Below, piece after piece: positions 24,527 through 33,914 of a stretch of 57,655 bases of DNA (its first letter is position 1; every line of letters begins with the position of its first letter). Source of the stretch: Treponema sp. (GTDB taxonomy: Bacteria > Spirochaetota > Spirochaetia > Treponematales > Breznakiellaceae); assembly GCA_031263265.1 (NCBI GenBank), contig JAISGE010000182.1, forward strand, positions 1 to 57,655. The letters are read 5' to 3'. The notes under the pieces were generated by a model. The model had not been told where the DNA came from. It made no database searches and worked only from the letters and a program-made list of their open reading frames with translations. The translations under genes and the position numbers were made by a program.

Positions 24527-24555
24527 CTAGTTTCAAACCTGAAGTTTTGAAACAG
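24527..24555. repeat. Dispersed palindromic repeat, copy C
   Basis: Imperfect copy (CTAGTTTCAAACCTGAAG then TTTTGAAACAG) of the palindrome at 10777-10804. It lies between the end of the pseudouridine synthase gene and the metF2 promoter, at the upstream border of the acetogenesis cluster. Confidence 0.7.
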
Positions 24556-24580
24556 CCTCCATTGCCTGTTCCATTTTGTT

Positions 24581-25423
24581 CTAAAGGGTATAGCACCGAG
24601 GTACTCCTGAGACCGGATCGTAAAACCTAATCCCTTGAGCAATGAGGCCCAAGACCGGAAGTTCCACTCCATCCACATAAGCCGTATCAAAACAAGGTTT
24701 CCGCAGCAAGATAGCCTCTCCCGGTAAACCTCCATACAGGGTGTCATTGAGTATAGGATAGCCAATCCATGCTAAATGACAGCGGATCTGGTGACGAAAC
24801 CCCCGTTTAATCCGCAACCGAAAATAGCTATGTGCTACCGAAGGATCCTGGGGAGTATCGACGATAGAAGTTGCCCGAGGAACCGGTTCAATAATCTCGG
24901 TTATATAAGGTCTCCCTTGGTCCAGGGCACGGATCCTCCTAAACCTCCCCGGTTTTCCCAAAGCGTCCGAACCATCTTGAACTGGGAATACCACCGGACG
25001 TACTGTCTTACTTCCCGGACCATAGGGTCGAAAACCGCTCGCAATGACACAAGGAACATGGGAAAAGCCAGGGGGAAAACCCGGAAGCAGGTCGCAAGCT
25101 CCTTTTGTGGAGAATGCACGGTATTCCTTAATTATATACCCTGCTTCCTGCTGGGCTGAAAAACTGTGCAGGGCTGCTTGGGTCTTGGCAACCAGAACGA
25201 GACCCTGGGTTTCATAGTCAAGACGATGGACTATGCCCCCTTCCCATGGATGCCTTCCCTGCACTGTAAGTACCTGGGGAAAACGCTCACCGCACCAATC
25301 AAGAAGGGTCTCTTTGTGCCCGGATCTGCCAGCATCTCTTTTCAAAGGTACTGTGTGTACTCGAGGAGGCTTAAATACCACCGCATAAGCCGGCGTTTCA
25401 TCCAGCACAAAAGGACTACCCAT
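24581..25423 (-). CDS. RluA-family pseudouridine synthase
   Basis: A 280-aa enzyme predicted to isomerise uridines in rRNA or tRNA. The catalytic motif HRLDYETQG (Asp in HRLD) sits at about 66-74, after an N-terminal ETPAYAVVFKPPRVHT strand, followed by IIKEYRAF and the C-terminal RIKRGFRHQIRCHLAWIG-type folding motif. There is no S4 domain. It ends 22 nt from trkH (upstream) and is probably cotranscribed with it. The RNA target cannot be inferred from sequence alone. Confidence 0.88.
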   Translation of the reverse strand: MGSPFVLDETPAYAVVFKPPRVHTVPLKRDAGRSGHKETLLDWCGERFPQVLTVQGRHPWEGGIVHRLDYETQGLVLVAKTQAALHSFSAQQEAGYIIKEYRAFSTKGACDLLPGFPPGFSHVPCVIASGFRPYGPGSKTVRPVVFPVQDGSDALGKPGRFRRIRALDQGRPYITEIIEPVPRATSIVDTPQDPSVAHSYFRLRIKRGFRHQIRCHLAWIGYPILNDTLYGGLPGEAILLRKPCFDTAYVDGVELPVLGLIAQGIRFYDPVSGVPRCYTL

Positions 25424-25445
25424 ACACTCACTATACTAAAAGGGT

Positions 25446-26891
25446 TTACCGTCGCCAATATTCAGGAGAAAACAGGACAAACACGGTCCAGAGTTCCAGT
25501 CGTCCGGCAATCATCACCAAAGAGAAAATCCACTTGATATGATCAGGAAAAGCCCCGTAAGTACCACAAGGCCCAATCACTCCGAAACCGACCCCGATGT
25601 TCCCGGTAACCGAGATGGCCGCGCTGAATGCCGAGGACAGCTCTATCCCGGAAGCCGCGGTCATAAGGGTCGTGGCGGCGATCACCATAAGGTAGAGAAA
25701 CCCAAACCCTGCAACTCCATAGACTACATCCTTGCGACCCACCTTCCGATTAAGTTGTACACTAAAAACGCCTTGAGGATATATGAGTCGCCGCAACTCA
25801 TTGCCTGCTTGTTTCCAGAGCACTACATGGCGTATCACCTTGATGCCTCCTGCGGTGGAACCAGAACAGCCCCCGATAAACATGAGGATGAAAAGGATTC
25901 CCTGGGCAAAGGAAGGCCAGGCTGCGTAATCAGTGATGACCGCTCCAGTCGTAGAAAGGATTGAAGCGGTTTGATATACCCCGTAACGGGCAGCCCTGCC
26001 TACTGAGCCATAGACCTGTACCAGGCTTAGGGTAATCAGTCCAGAAGCAATACTAAAAATAAGCAGGTATGCCCGGGCTTCTGAGTTATGCCATAGATCC
26101 TTGAACGTACCGGTAAGTACCCGTACATAGAGGTTGAAATTAAGCCCGGCAAGAAGCATAAACACGGTAGAAATCAGATCGATGAACGGTGAATCATAAA
26201 AACTGAGTCCCTTGTTTTTCGTACTTACTCCTCCGGTAGCCATAGTGGTGAAGGCGTGACAGATTGCATCGAATCCGCTCATACCGCCAAGCAGGTAGAG
26301 TAGAAACAGGATCAGTGTAAGACCGCAGTAAACCAGCCAGAGTATCTTGGCTGTAGCCGTGATCTTGGGAGTAATCTTCTCCTTTTCAGGCCCCGGAGTC
26401 TCGGCTTTGATGAGTTGAAAACCTCCGACTCCCATAAGGGGCATGAGGGCCACGGTAAGCAGGATGATGCCCATCCCTCCAAACCAGTGCGTGGTACTCC
26501 GCCAAAAAAGGAGGACGTAAGGGAGGCGCTCCACATCGGAAAAGGTGCTTGCCCCGGTGGTGGCGAAGCCACAGGCGCTCTCAAAAACCGCATCAGTGAA
26601 ACTAATGCCCTGCCCTGCAAGGTAATAGGGAAAGGCCCCCAAGAGGCTTATGCCAATCCAGGTGAGAAAAACCAGGAAGAAGCCGTCCTGCTGACCAAAC
26701 TGGAAGCGTGTTTTTTTGTAAGCCCAGAATGCAGGCAAAGCGCAAGCCAGGGTAATACCCAGGGGGATGGCAAAGGCCCGTATCAGGAGGAATTCACCTG
26801 AGACCAAGGCCATCCCAAAAGCCGGAAGCATCATAGGGACGGCAATACCCAGGGTGAGGGCACTTATACGAAGGAGCATCAACCATTTCAT
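25446..26891 (-). CDS. trkH: TrkH-type potassium uptake channel subunit
   Basis: A 481-aa integral membrane protein with about ten hydrophobic helices and the four pseudo-repeated pore loops of the Trk/Ktr family: CGFATTGAS, FTTMATGGVST, a degenerate third loop STTGAVITDY, and VTGNIGVGFG. GCSGSTAGGIK marks the linker near the gate. The length equals TrkH (about 483 aa). The regulatory partner TrkA is not nearby. The upstream region is shared with the divergent pth. Confidence 0.93.
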   Translation of the reverse strand: MKWLMLLRISALTLGIAVPMMLPAFGMALVSGEFLLIRAFAIPLGITLACALPAFWAYKKTRFQFGQQDGFFLVFLTWIGISLLGAFPYYLAGQGISFTDAVFESACGFATTGASTFSDVERLPYVLLFWRSTTHWFGGMGIILLTVALMPLMGVGGFQLIKAETPGPEKEKITPKITATAKILWLVYCGLTLILFLLYLLGGMSGFDAICHAFTTMATGGVSTKNKGLSFYDSPFIDLISTVFMLLAGLNFNLYVRVLTGTFKDLWHNSEARAYLLIFSIASGLITLSLVQVYGSVGRAARYGVYQTASILSTTGAVITDYAAWPSFAQGILFILMFIGGCSGSTAGGIKVIRHVVLWKQAGNELRRLIYPQGVFSVQLNRKVGRKDVVYGVAGFGFLYLMVIAATTLMTAASGIELSSAFSAAISVTGNIGVGFGVIGPCGTYGAFPDHIKWIFSLVMIAGRLELWTVFVLFSPEYWRR

Positions 26892-27031
26892 ATACTGAAT
26901 AGTATAGTACAGTACAGGTTAAAGGGAGCACCACGGATGCTGTATGAGGGATGGGCATAAATCGATCGGTACGTGGTACTATAAAAAATCCGTGTATCTA
27001 GTCTATTATGGCTCCGGAGAGCATAGAGAGC

Positions 27032-27664
27032 ATGATTGAATTAGTAGCTTTTTTAGGAAACCCCGGCAGGGAATATACCCACAACAGGCATAATACAGGA
27101 CGCCTGCTTGCAGAAGTGCTTCCTTTTTCTAAAACCTTGCATTGGCAGCAGAAATACAAAGGATTATACGCGAGCATGGATGGGAGTACTCTGCAGGAAT
27201 ATCAAAAAGAGATGGGCGTATCTGCGCCGGTATCCTCGGAGGAAAAGCCCATTCCCCATAAGGTACATTTCTTGTTACCTGAAACCTATATGAATTTCTC
27301 CGGGGATTCGGTATATGCGGCAGCTTCTTTTTGCAAGATTCCCCTAAGGAATATTCTTGTGGTTCACGATGAGCTTGAGTTACCCTTGGGAACTGCGGCA
27401 TATAAGTTTTCCGGGGGATTGGGAGGACACAACGGACTCCGTTCTATGAAGGCTAATTTCGCAATCGGAGATTTCTGGCGGCTTCGCATCGGTATTGGCC
27501 GGCCTCCGCATACGGATGTAGCCGACTGGGTACTTTCGGATTTCAGCCCTGATGAAAAAACGGTTCTTACCCGCGTCCTTGATTCCTGTGCCCAAGCTCT
27601 GATGCATACGTTGGTATACGGACCAGAATCCCTCCTGCCTGAATGGAACAAGAAGCAGCTCTAA
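27032..27664 (+). CDS. pth: Peptidyl-tRNA hydrolase
   Basis: A 210-aa hydrolase that frees tRNA from stalled peptidyl-tRNA. Active-site residues are in LGNPGREYTHNRHNTG (catalytic His), PETYMNFSG, VVHDELELPLG and GGHNGLRS. The ATG at 27032 gives the normal MIELVAFLGNPG start and has GAGAG-rich sequence upstream; an in-frame ATG at 27008 has no ribosome site. Compared with typical Pth (about 190 aa) there are about 20 extra residues between the first strands and PETYMN. It is a single gene, divergent from trkH. Confidence 0.94.
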   Translation: MIELVAFLGNPGREYTHNRHNTGRLLAEVLPFSKTLHWQQKYKGLYASMDGSTLQEYQKEMGVSAPVSSEEKPIPHKVHFLLPETYMNFSGDSVYAAASFCKIPLRNILVVHDELELPLGTAAYKFSGGLGGHNGLRSMKANFAIGDFWRLRIGIGRPPHTDVADWVLSDFSPDEKTVLTRVLDSCAQALMHTLVYGPESLLPEWNKKQL

Positions 27665-27690
27665 TGAGCCACCGTATATGCAGTATTTTT

Positions 27691-27718
27691 GGGGAAGGGC
27701 TTTTTTATGTCCTTCCCC
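27691..27718. terminator. Hairpin between convergent pth and fliJ
   Basis: An 8-bp stem GGGGAAGG / CCTTCCCC with a 12-nt T-rich loop. The following sequence is CTTAGTTTA on the plus strand and A-rich on the minus strand, so it is a weak terminator at best, more likely serving pth. It ends 2 nt from the fliJ stop. Confidence 0.4.
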
Positions 27719-27719
27719 C

Positions 27720-28184
27720 TTAGTTTATTAAAGACGCATCAGCTTTTTCCGCTAACATCCGCTGGAGCCGGGAACTCCCCACTTCGTCTAGGACTTTAGT
27801 TTCTTCTGCAAGCTGAACATGACGGTATTCTGCTGCCCGATGTTCCCGCACTTTATCCAGAATTTTACGCTCCCGGGACGCTGCAAGATACACCTCTCGA
27901 GCTTCCTCGACCTTGCGTTCTGCTTGAGCAGCATCCTCTATAAGACGCTTTTTCGTGTTCTCAAGCCTTTGCACGTACCGGTCAAAGGCCACAATCTCCG
28001 CAGTACCTCGACCGGTACCGCACTGTTCAAGCCCAACCCTCACCCGTTCTGCCGCAATATCCGCGATCCGGTGTTCAATCTGGGTAAGGGCTCCAACCGC
28101 CCTACCAAGTTCAATCTCACTCTCTTGCTCCCGGTATTCCCGGAGTACCAACACCTTCTGAAGGCCAAACTGAAACCGTCTCAT
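27720..28184 (-). CDS. fliJ: Flagellar export chaperone FliJ
   Basis: A 154-aa, almost wholly alpha-helical coiled-coil protein starting RRFQFGLQKVLVLREYRE, the FliJ signature. FliJ forms the stalk in the FliI ATPase ring and couples it to the export gate. It is the last gene of the flagellar block and begins 25 nt after fliI. Conservation is low in this family, so position after fliI is strong support. Confidence 0.88.
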   Translation of the reverse strand: MRRFQFGLQKVLVLREYREQESEIELGRAVGALTQIEHRIADIAAERVRVGLEQCGTGRGTAEIVAFDRYVQRLENTKKRLIEDAAQAERKVEEAREVYLAASRERKILDKVREHRAAEYRHVQLAEETKVLDEVGSSRLQRMLAEKADASLIN

Positions 28185-28209
28185 CCCTTAAAACTGCCCC
28201 TATCCTGCC

Positions 28210-29556
28210 TTATTCCTGCATCTCCTCATCAGGTATCGTACTTCCAGAAATCCCTGCCATTACTTTGAGGGTCTCGGCAATCGGGGCGGTTTCATCTACC
28301 TCTTGGACGAGGAATTCTTCGATAGCCCGGTGTTTCATGATCGCCTCATCAATAGCAGGATTTGAGCCGGTATGATAGGCCCCTACATTGATGAGATCCT
28401 CGTTTGCCGCATAAACCGCCATGATCCGCCTGAGGGCACCTGCGGCTTTATTACTCAGAGGCCCTGAAACTATGGGCGCAAGCCGAGAAACGCTGGCAAG
28501 CACATCAATAGCCGGGTAATGATACGCCTTGGCAAGGGAACGGGAGAGGACAATATGGCCATCCAGGATTCCCCGCACCGTATCGGCTACTGGTTCGTCC
28601 ATATCATCCCCGTCTACCAGAACTGTATAAAATCCGGTGATGGTTCCCTTTTCAGCCGTACCGCAGCGTTCCAAGAGCTTAGGCATCTGGTCAAACATAC
28701 TGGGAGTGTAGCCTCTGGTCGCCGGAGGTTCCCCGATGGCAAGTCCTATTTCCCGTTGCGCCCGGGCAAACCGAGTAACCGAATCAAAGAGGAACATGAC
28801 ATCCAGGTCCTGATCCCGGAAGTATTCAGCCACTGCAGTTGCTACGTAGGCCCCCCGTAGGCGGGCTAAGGGGGGGGAGTTGGAAGGGGTAACCACGATG
28901 ACACTTCGGGCAAGTCCTTCAGAGCCAAGATCGTTCTCGATAAAATCATTAACTTCCCGTCCCCGCTCACCAATGAGGGCAACCACATTTACATCCGCAT
29001 TGGTATTCCGGGCGATCATTCCCAAAAGCGTTGATTTTCCCACCCCGGATCCGGCAAAAATACCTAAGCGCTGCCCTCGACCTACTGCCAAAAGCCCGTC
29101 AATGGCCCGTATGCCGGTACATACCCGCTGAGTTACCCGTTTCCGCTTGAGGGGATCCGGGGCCTGGGCCATAGCCGGATAATACTGACCTGCTTTAATT
29201 CCCCCTTTGCCGTCACAGGGCTTACCCTGGGAATCCAAAATCCGGCCTAGTAATGCCATGGAAACCGGTACTTCCAGCGTACTGCCTGAAGCAACCACTC
29301 GGTTTCCCACCTCAATGCCGTCGGTTTCCTGATAGGCCATGAGTTGGACGGTCTGGTCCCGAAGCCCTACCACCTCTGCCAGGATCACCCCGGGTCCCTT
29401 GGGAGCTTCAATACGACAGATTTCCCCGATAATTCCTACCGGGCCCCGGCTTTCAATAAGCAGACCCTGGACTTTAGAAACATGACCTACATATTTGATG
29501 GTATCGACCCGTTCAGCAACTTCACGATATTTGGTAATCAGCGTTTCCACGGGCAC
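28210..29556 (-). CDS. fliI: Flagellar export ATPase FliI
   Basis: A 448-aa F1-beta-like ATPase that energises flagellar type III export at the cytoplasmic face of the basal body. Walker A is GSGVGKSTLLG (about 167-177), with GERGREVNDFIE, the Walker B segment DVMFLFDSVTRFA and GEPPATRGYTPSMF. The start is GTG at 29556, overlapping the fliH TAG by one base, which implies coupling. The length is typical. Confidence 0.96.
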   Translation of the reverse strand: MPVETLITKYREVAERVDTIKYVGHVSKVQGLLIESRGPVGIIGEICRIEAPKGPGVILAEVVGLRDQTVQLMAYQETDGIEVGNRVVASGSTLEVPVSMALLGRILDSQGKPCDGKGGIKAGQYYPAMAQAPDPLKRKRVTQRVCTGIRAIDGLLAVGRGQRLGIFAGSGVGKSTLLGMIARNTNADVNVVALIGERGREVNDFIENDLGSEGLARSVIVVTPSNSPPLARLRGAYVATAVAEYFRDQDLDVMFLFDSVTRFARAQREIGLAIGEPPATRGYTPSMFDQMPKLLERCGTAEKGTITGFYTVLVDGDDMDEPVADTVRGILDGHIVLSRSLAKAYHYPAIDVLASVSRLAPIVSGPLSNKAAGALRRIMAVYAANEDLINVGAYHTGSNPAIDEAIMKHRAIEEFLVQEVDETAPIAETLKVMAGISGSTIPDEEMQE

Positions 29557-30509
29557 TAAACCCCTGCTTCTTCAAGTTGTGTCCTAGATTTGCCGGTAGT
29601 TTTGACAGGGGTCATTTCTAGAATCTTCGTTTCTAATTCCGCAAGTTGACTGGAGATGCGGGCATCAATATCACCAAACTCAGTTTCAATGATACATCCT
29701 CCTCGATCAACCGAAGAATCTTCCTGAACTTGAATATGTTGGCCCCCTTCAAGGGTCTGAATAAAATCCTTGATGTGTTCGGTACTCAACTGCAGATCCG
29801 CAATATTCACCCTAATGATGACATCCCCTCGACCCTTCACTTTCCGTAACGACTCTTTCACGTTGGCGATGACCACCTCTTGAGTCTGTTCGGAAATAAG
29901 CTTGACCACCTTCCGGGAAATGAGGAGTACCAAATCCACGATCTGTTGTTCTGTTTCAGTAAGAATGGCAGCCCGCTTATCTTGCGCCCGCTCAAGGACC
30001 GTTTGAGTTCTTTGAATAAGCCGATCTACCTCGACCTTCCCCTCCTTAAACCCCGCTTCCCTGCCTAAACGTAAACCCTCTTCTTCCGCTTCTTTCCCGC
30101 GGGTCTCAATAGCACTCTTAGAAGCGGTCTCCATATCTTGGGACCTACGCCGGCCTTCCGCAAGCATACGTTCAGCCGAGATTTTGGCATCCTTCTGGAG
30201 AGCCTGAGCTTGTTCAGTCCCGCGCTGTATTTCCTGAGCCGCTGCCTCTTGAGCGTCCTTAATAATCCGCTCGGCCTCTACTTTGGCGGATAAAATCATG
30301 GTATCCCGCTCTGCGATCCATTGACTCTTAAAAAGCTCTGCTTCCCGACGAATATCTTCTATGGTAGGACCGTCGTATGCCTCAAGCTCCAGGGTATCCA
30401 CGTCCGCATCCTCTTGAGGAAGCGCCTCTACAACGACAATAGGCGGTTCAATCAACAGTTTCGTATCATTGACAATAATCTCATTGGATCTAAAAACCGC
30501 TCGTGACAT
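29556..30509 (-). CDS. fliH: Flagellar assembly protein FliH
   Basis: A 317-aa regulator that holds FliI in the export apparatus. The middle (about 60-200) is a long charged coiled coil rich in Glu, Arg and Ala; the C-terminal part (about 210-300) is the conserved FliH/type III stator domain with VDLVLLISRKVVKLI. The N-terminus is an acidic 50-residue extension. The ATG at 30509 is preceded by GAGGTAAGG; an earlier ATG at 30527 has none. It is longer than enteric FliH (about 235 aa). Confidence 0.9.
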   Translation of the reverse strand: MSRAVFRSNEIIVNDTKLLIEPPIVVVEALPQEDADVDTLELEAYDGPTIEDIRREAELFKSQWIAERDTMILSAKVEAERIIKDAQEAAAQEIQRGTEQAQALQKDAKISAERMLAEGRRRSQDMETASKSAIETRGKEAEEEGLRLGREAGFKEGKVEVDRLIQRTQTVLERAQDKRAAILTETEQQIVDLVLLISRKVVKLISEQTQEVVIANVKESLRKVKGRGDVIIRVNIADLQLSTEHIKDFIQTLEGGQHIQVQEDSSVDRGGCIIETEFGDIDARISSQLAELETKILEMTPVKTTGKSRTQLEEAGV

Positions 30510-30641
30510 AGACCTTACCTCATGCACTGGTAAAAATTTACCGTAATCACGTCTACAACTTGTCCACTGCTACAAATGCAAACCTATACAACAGCATCAT
30601 CTTTACAAAAGAGATGCCCGCCCCCAAATCCCACAGGAATC

Positions 30642-31688
30642 TTAGACCACGAGCTCGTCTTCCCCTGCCCGGGCAATGACGATCTCCCCGGTCTCTTCCA
30701 GGCGCCGGATAATTGAAACAATCTTTTGTTGCGCCTCTTCCACGTCCTTTAATCGAACCGGCCCCATATAATCCATATCTTCTTTGAGCATCCCTGCGGC
30801 ACGCTTACTCATGTTCCGGAAGATCTTATCCTGCACCTCTGCATCCACTGACTTCAATGCCTTAGCCAACTCTCCAGAATCCACTTCCCGCAAGATCTTT
30901 TGAATAGATTTGTCGTCAATCATGACAATATCTTCGAATACAAACATCCGCTTCTTTATCTCTTCAGCCAGTTCCGGATCGTCCCCTTCCAAGGCTTCAA
31001 TGATCTGTTTTTCCGACGTTCTATCCACCAAGTTGAGGATCTCCACGATACTTTCAACCCCTCCTGCAGCCGTGTAATCTTCACTGGACAGGGTGGACAG
31101 CTTCTTTTCGAGCACCCGTTCTACTTCCCGGAGCACTTCAGGGCTGGTTCTATCCATGGTGGCAATACGCCGGGCTACATCACTTTGCATCTCATGGGGA
31201 AGATTCTGGATAATCACCGAAGCCTTATTCGGTTCCAAATACGCAACGATAAGCGCGATAGTCTGGGGGTGTTCTTGTTGGATAAAGTTAAGCAGGTGTG
31301 CGGGATCCGTGCGGCGTATAAAATCAAAGGGCCGCACCTGCAAGCTCGAGGTAAGGCGGTTGATGATATCCACCGCCTTCTGATTTCCCAAGGCTTTTTC
31401 CAAGAGTTCCCTGGCATAATCAATACCACCGGTGGTGATAAACTGATTTGCCATCATAAGTTCCTGAAACTCCTGCAAAATCGCATCTTTCTGTTCAGAT
31501 TCTACGGTTTCGAGCCGGGCAATTTCAAAGGTCAGCGTTTCAATTTCATCTTCTCGCAAGTACTTAAAAATTTCAGAAGATACCTCAGCACCTATGGATA
31601 CTAGGAAAATAGCAGCCTTCTGCCTGCCGCTAATATCTTTCGAGCTCTTTTTCTTACCTGAGGCATCGGAACCCGATAATTTTGCCAT
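30642..31688 (-). CDS. fliG: Flagellar motor switch protein FliG
   Basis: A 348-aa C-ring protein that senses torque and switches rotation. It begins with a Ser/Lys-rich 20-residue tail, then GRQKAAIFLVSIG, the EHPQTIALIVAYL motif of the middle domain, and the C-terminal charged helix (IDDKSIQKILREVDSGELAKALK) that contacts the stator. It starts 4 nt after fliF. Some treponemes carry a second FliG elsewhere; this copy, in the main block, is the one expected in the motor. Confidence 0.96.
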   Translation of the reverse strand: MAKLSGSDASGKKKSSKDISGRQKAAIFLVSIGAEVSSEIFKYLREDEIETLTFEIARLETVESEQKDAILQEFQELMMANQFITTGGIDYARELLEKALGNQKAVDIINRLTSSLQVRPFDFIRRTDPAHLLNFIQQEHPQTIALIVAYLEPNKASVIIQNLPHEMQSDVARRIATMDRTSPEVLREVERVLEKKLSTLSSEDYTAAGGVESIVEILNLVDRTSEKQIIEALEGDDPELAEEIKKRMFVFEDIVMIDDKSIQKILREVDSGELAKALKSVDAEVQDKIFRNMSKRAAGMLKEDMDYMGPVRLKDVEEAQQKIVSIIRRLEETGEIVIARAGEDELVV

Positions 31689-31692
31689 TGCT

Positions 31693-33399
31693 TTATTCCT
31701 CCAAAAGCCAGGTTCTTAAAAGCTGTGCCACATCTTCAGGGTGGTTTTTAGCTACATCAGCAACATTCTCACGTAATTCCATACGAACTCGTTCTTCATT
31801 AGACACGGGGAGCTCCGAGCTTTCCCGCTCTGCATCCATCAGCGCACTATCCCGCATCTCTTGTTCCCGTTTAGTACGCTCTGCCTCTTCCATAATCCGT
31901 TTCCGCTCTAGCCGCCGTGCTACTATCCGGAAGACGATAAATCCGATGAGCAGTAAGGCAAGACCCCCAAGCGCTATCAAGATGATCGATTGGAACTGTT
32001 TCTGCTTAAAAAAAGCCGTGTCTTCATCGGCAAATTGCTTAGTTCTATCAAACCCGATATTTTGTACGGTTACTGAATCTCCCCGTGCCGCGTTATACCC
32101 TATGGCATTCTGAATCAAAGTTTGGGTTGCCCGTAGATCCGCTGGAGACATAGGGGCATATTCCCGTTCAATGGAACCATCAGGACGTACTACGGGATTT
32201 CGTTTCTCATCGTACTTTATTGACCAGGTTCCATCAATATTAACCGAAACCGTAACCCGGTCTATATTGGGACTCCGTTCTTCCTGGATAGAACGTTTAT
32301 TGATTTCTTCATTATCCACGAGGGTTTCTTGGGTAACTTCCCCATAGAGGTTTGACATATCCCGAAAGGCCGGAGCAGTCTGACCCTCCACTCCTGACGG
32401 CCCTTCCGGGGTAAACCCCGTACCCTTCCAGGTAGTACTGGATGTGGTTTTAGACCGGGTAACCGAAGGAACAATCTCGGAATCATCATAAGAAGACCCA
32501 GGAGTCCGGGGCCTTATGGTAGTCGGAAAAAATTCTTCGGTATTGATAGCTTTTTTAGACAGATCCATATCGATTTTAATATTAAGATCCCGAACTCGAT
32601 CAGAGGTAAACGTATCCTGAAGGGATTTAAGGATAACTGCCCGGTACTGTGCTTCGAGGGTTCGGATCATCCTGTTACCCCGCTCAATAAGGCTCAGGCG
32701 ATCCGATTCAGCCTGACCAGTAAAATCGTTGAGCACGATCCCGTTCTGATCGGTGATGACGATGGTATCATCCTGAAGACCTGCTACTGCAAATTTGAGC
32801 AGCTTCTGAATCCCTTCGATCTTTTTACGGTTTTGGGTAATATCACTCCCCAAACGAGGAGTAATGATAACACTTGCCGTTACCGGGTTCTGCTCTGAGG
32901 CAAACAAGGCCCGTTCAGGGGTCACCAATGTAACATTAGCATTATCCACATCGTCCAGGGCGCGTATATGCTCAGTAACCATCTGGGTAATAGCCCGCTG
33001 GAGGTTCACATTACGTTCAAAATCAGTGATGGTCCAGCGCTCCCGGTCAAACAGTTCCCAGGGACTCGTCCCCGAAGGGATAAGATCTTCTCGAACCAGG
33101 ATAGCCCGCATACGCCGGGCGGTAGCGTCATCAGAGACCATAATGACCCCTGTAGAAGATACCGATGTCTTAACCCCTTCCTCGTTTATACGGGTGAGGA
33201 TCCGGTTCCTGATCCCTTCATCCAAGACCGGGGCATCAATGACTGGAACCATAGTAGGCGCCGTAGATACGGAAAATAGAGCAATAATCCCGGCAAGAGC
33301 TGCCACACAAATCCCCACCAGTATGAGTTTCTGTAGTAATGACCACTTACCCCAGAGTTTCTGTATCTGTCCTACAATTTTCTTGATCCATTCACCCAT
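31693..33399 (-). CDS. fliF: Flagellar MS-ring protein FliF
   Basis: A 568-aa membrane protein that forms the MS ring. One transmembrane helix lies at about 25-46 (KLILVGICVAALAGII) and a second at about 455-477, with the periplasmic ring domains between, and a cytoplasmic C-terminal tail ending in PEDVAQLLRTWLLEE, which binds FliG. The ATG at 33399 has GGGGTGG at normal spacing; a GTG two codons earlier overlaps it. It is separated from fliE by 140 bp with no obvious structure. Confidence 0.95.
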   Translation of the reverse strand: MGEWIKKIVGQIQKLWGKWSLLQKLILVGICVAALAGIIALFSVSTAPTMVPVIDAPVLDEGIRNRILTRINEEGVKTSVSSTGVIMVSDDATARRMRAILVREDLIPSGTSPWELFDRERWTITDFERNVNLQRAITQMVTEHIRALDDVDNANVTLVTPERALFASEQNPVTASVIITPRLGSDITQNRKKIEGIQKLLKFAVAGLQDDTIVITDQNGIVLNDFTGQAESDRLSLIERGNRMIRTLEAQYRAVILKSLQDTFTSDRVRDLNIKIDMDLSKKAINTEEFFPTTIRPRTPGSSYDDSEIVPSVTRSKTTSSTTWKGTGFTPEGPSGVEGQTAPAFRDMSNLYGEVTQETLVDNEEINKRSIQEERSPNIDRVTVSVNIDGTWSIKYDEKRNPVVRPDGSIEREYAPMSPADLRATQTLIQNAIGYNAARGDSVTVQNIGFDRTKQFADEDTAFFKQKQFQSIILIALGGLALLLIGFIVFRIVARRLERKRIMEEAERTKREQEMRDSALMDAERESSELPVSNEERVRMELRENVADVAKNHPEDVAQLLRTWLLEE

Positions 33400-33539
33400 A
33401 TCCACCCCAGCATATCTTTTCTTTGTTTTCTCTGTTTTTCTTTATAATTTACCTCACGGTACCGCCGCCCCACCTTCTCTTCCAAGAAAATGAATTAAGA
33501 CGGCACGTTACCATAAGCACCCGTAACCGTATCTGATCT

Positions 33540-33911
33540 TTATCGTGTATTAATAAGATCTTTCCACCCTTGAACCAAACGGTTTAACACGGTCCTGGAA
33601 ATATTTAAAGACATAGAAGCCTTTGCCTGGGCAATGGTGATATCATGCACATCTACCGAACCAGGTTCCGTAATAGCACGTTGTATCAGATCACTCGCCT
33701 GCTGCTGATCCCCTGAAACCCTATCCAAAGCACGGAGCATCGCATCCTCAAAGTTCCCTGAACGAAGAGCCGATTCCACACCGATTGTATCCCCCAAAGA
33801 CGCTAAGTCCCTTCCCGGTGAATGACTCGATACAGGAACTAAATGCTTAGGATGAGTTACCTGTAAAGGGATCTTATCAATCGCTATCAATTGAGGCACT
33901 CCAATAGTCAT
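33540..33911 (-). CDS. fliE: Flagellar hook-basal body protein FliE
   Basis: A 123-aa rod adaptor linking the MS ring to the rod. The C-terminal half carries the FliE signature DVHDITIAQAKASMSLNIS and ends in a helix (TVLNRLVQGWKDLINT). The ATG at 33911 has GGGAGG 6 nt upstream, just 3 nt after the flgC stop. The N-terminal 50 residues are variable, as usual. Confidence 0.92.
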   Translation of the reverse strand: MTIGVPQLIAIDKIPLQVTHPKHLVPVSSHSPGRDLASLGDTIGVESALRSGNFEDAMLRALDRVSGDQQQASDLIQRAITEPGSVDVHDITIAQAKASMSLNISRTVLNRLVQGWKDLINTR

Positions 33912-33914
33912 CAA

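Larger units (their letters stand above)
24254..24580 (-). other. 327-bp leader and spacer upstream of metF2
   Basis: No gene is visible. It holds the metF2 promoter (24422-24449), a leader of about 160 nt, and copy C of the palindromic repeat (24527-24555) near the end of the pseudouridine synthase gene. The leader has only a weak stem (AATCAT / ATGATT) by eye, and I could not match it to a known riboswitch. Confidence 0.55.

Noticed and set aside
30900..31604. A 234-codon open frame on the plus strand
   Set aside because: It lies wholly antisense to fliG, lacks a ribosome site and has an unnatural aromatic-rich composition.
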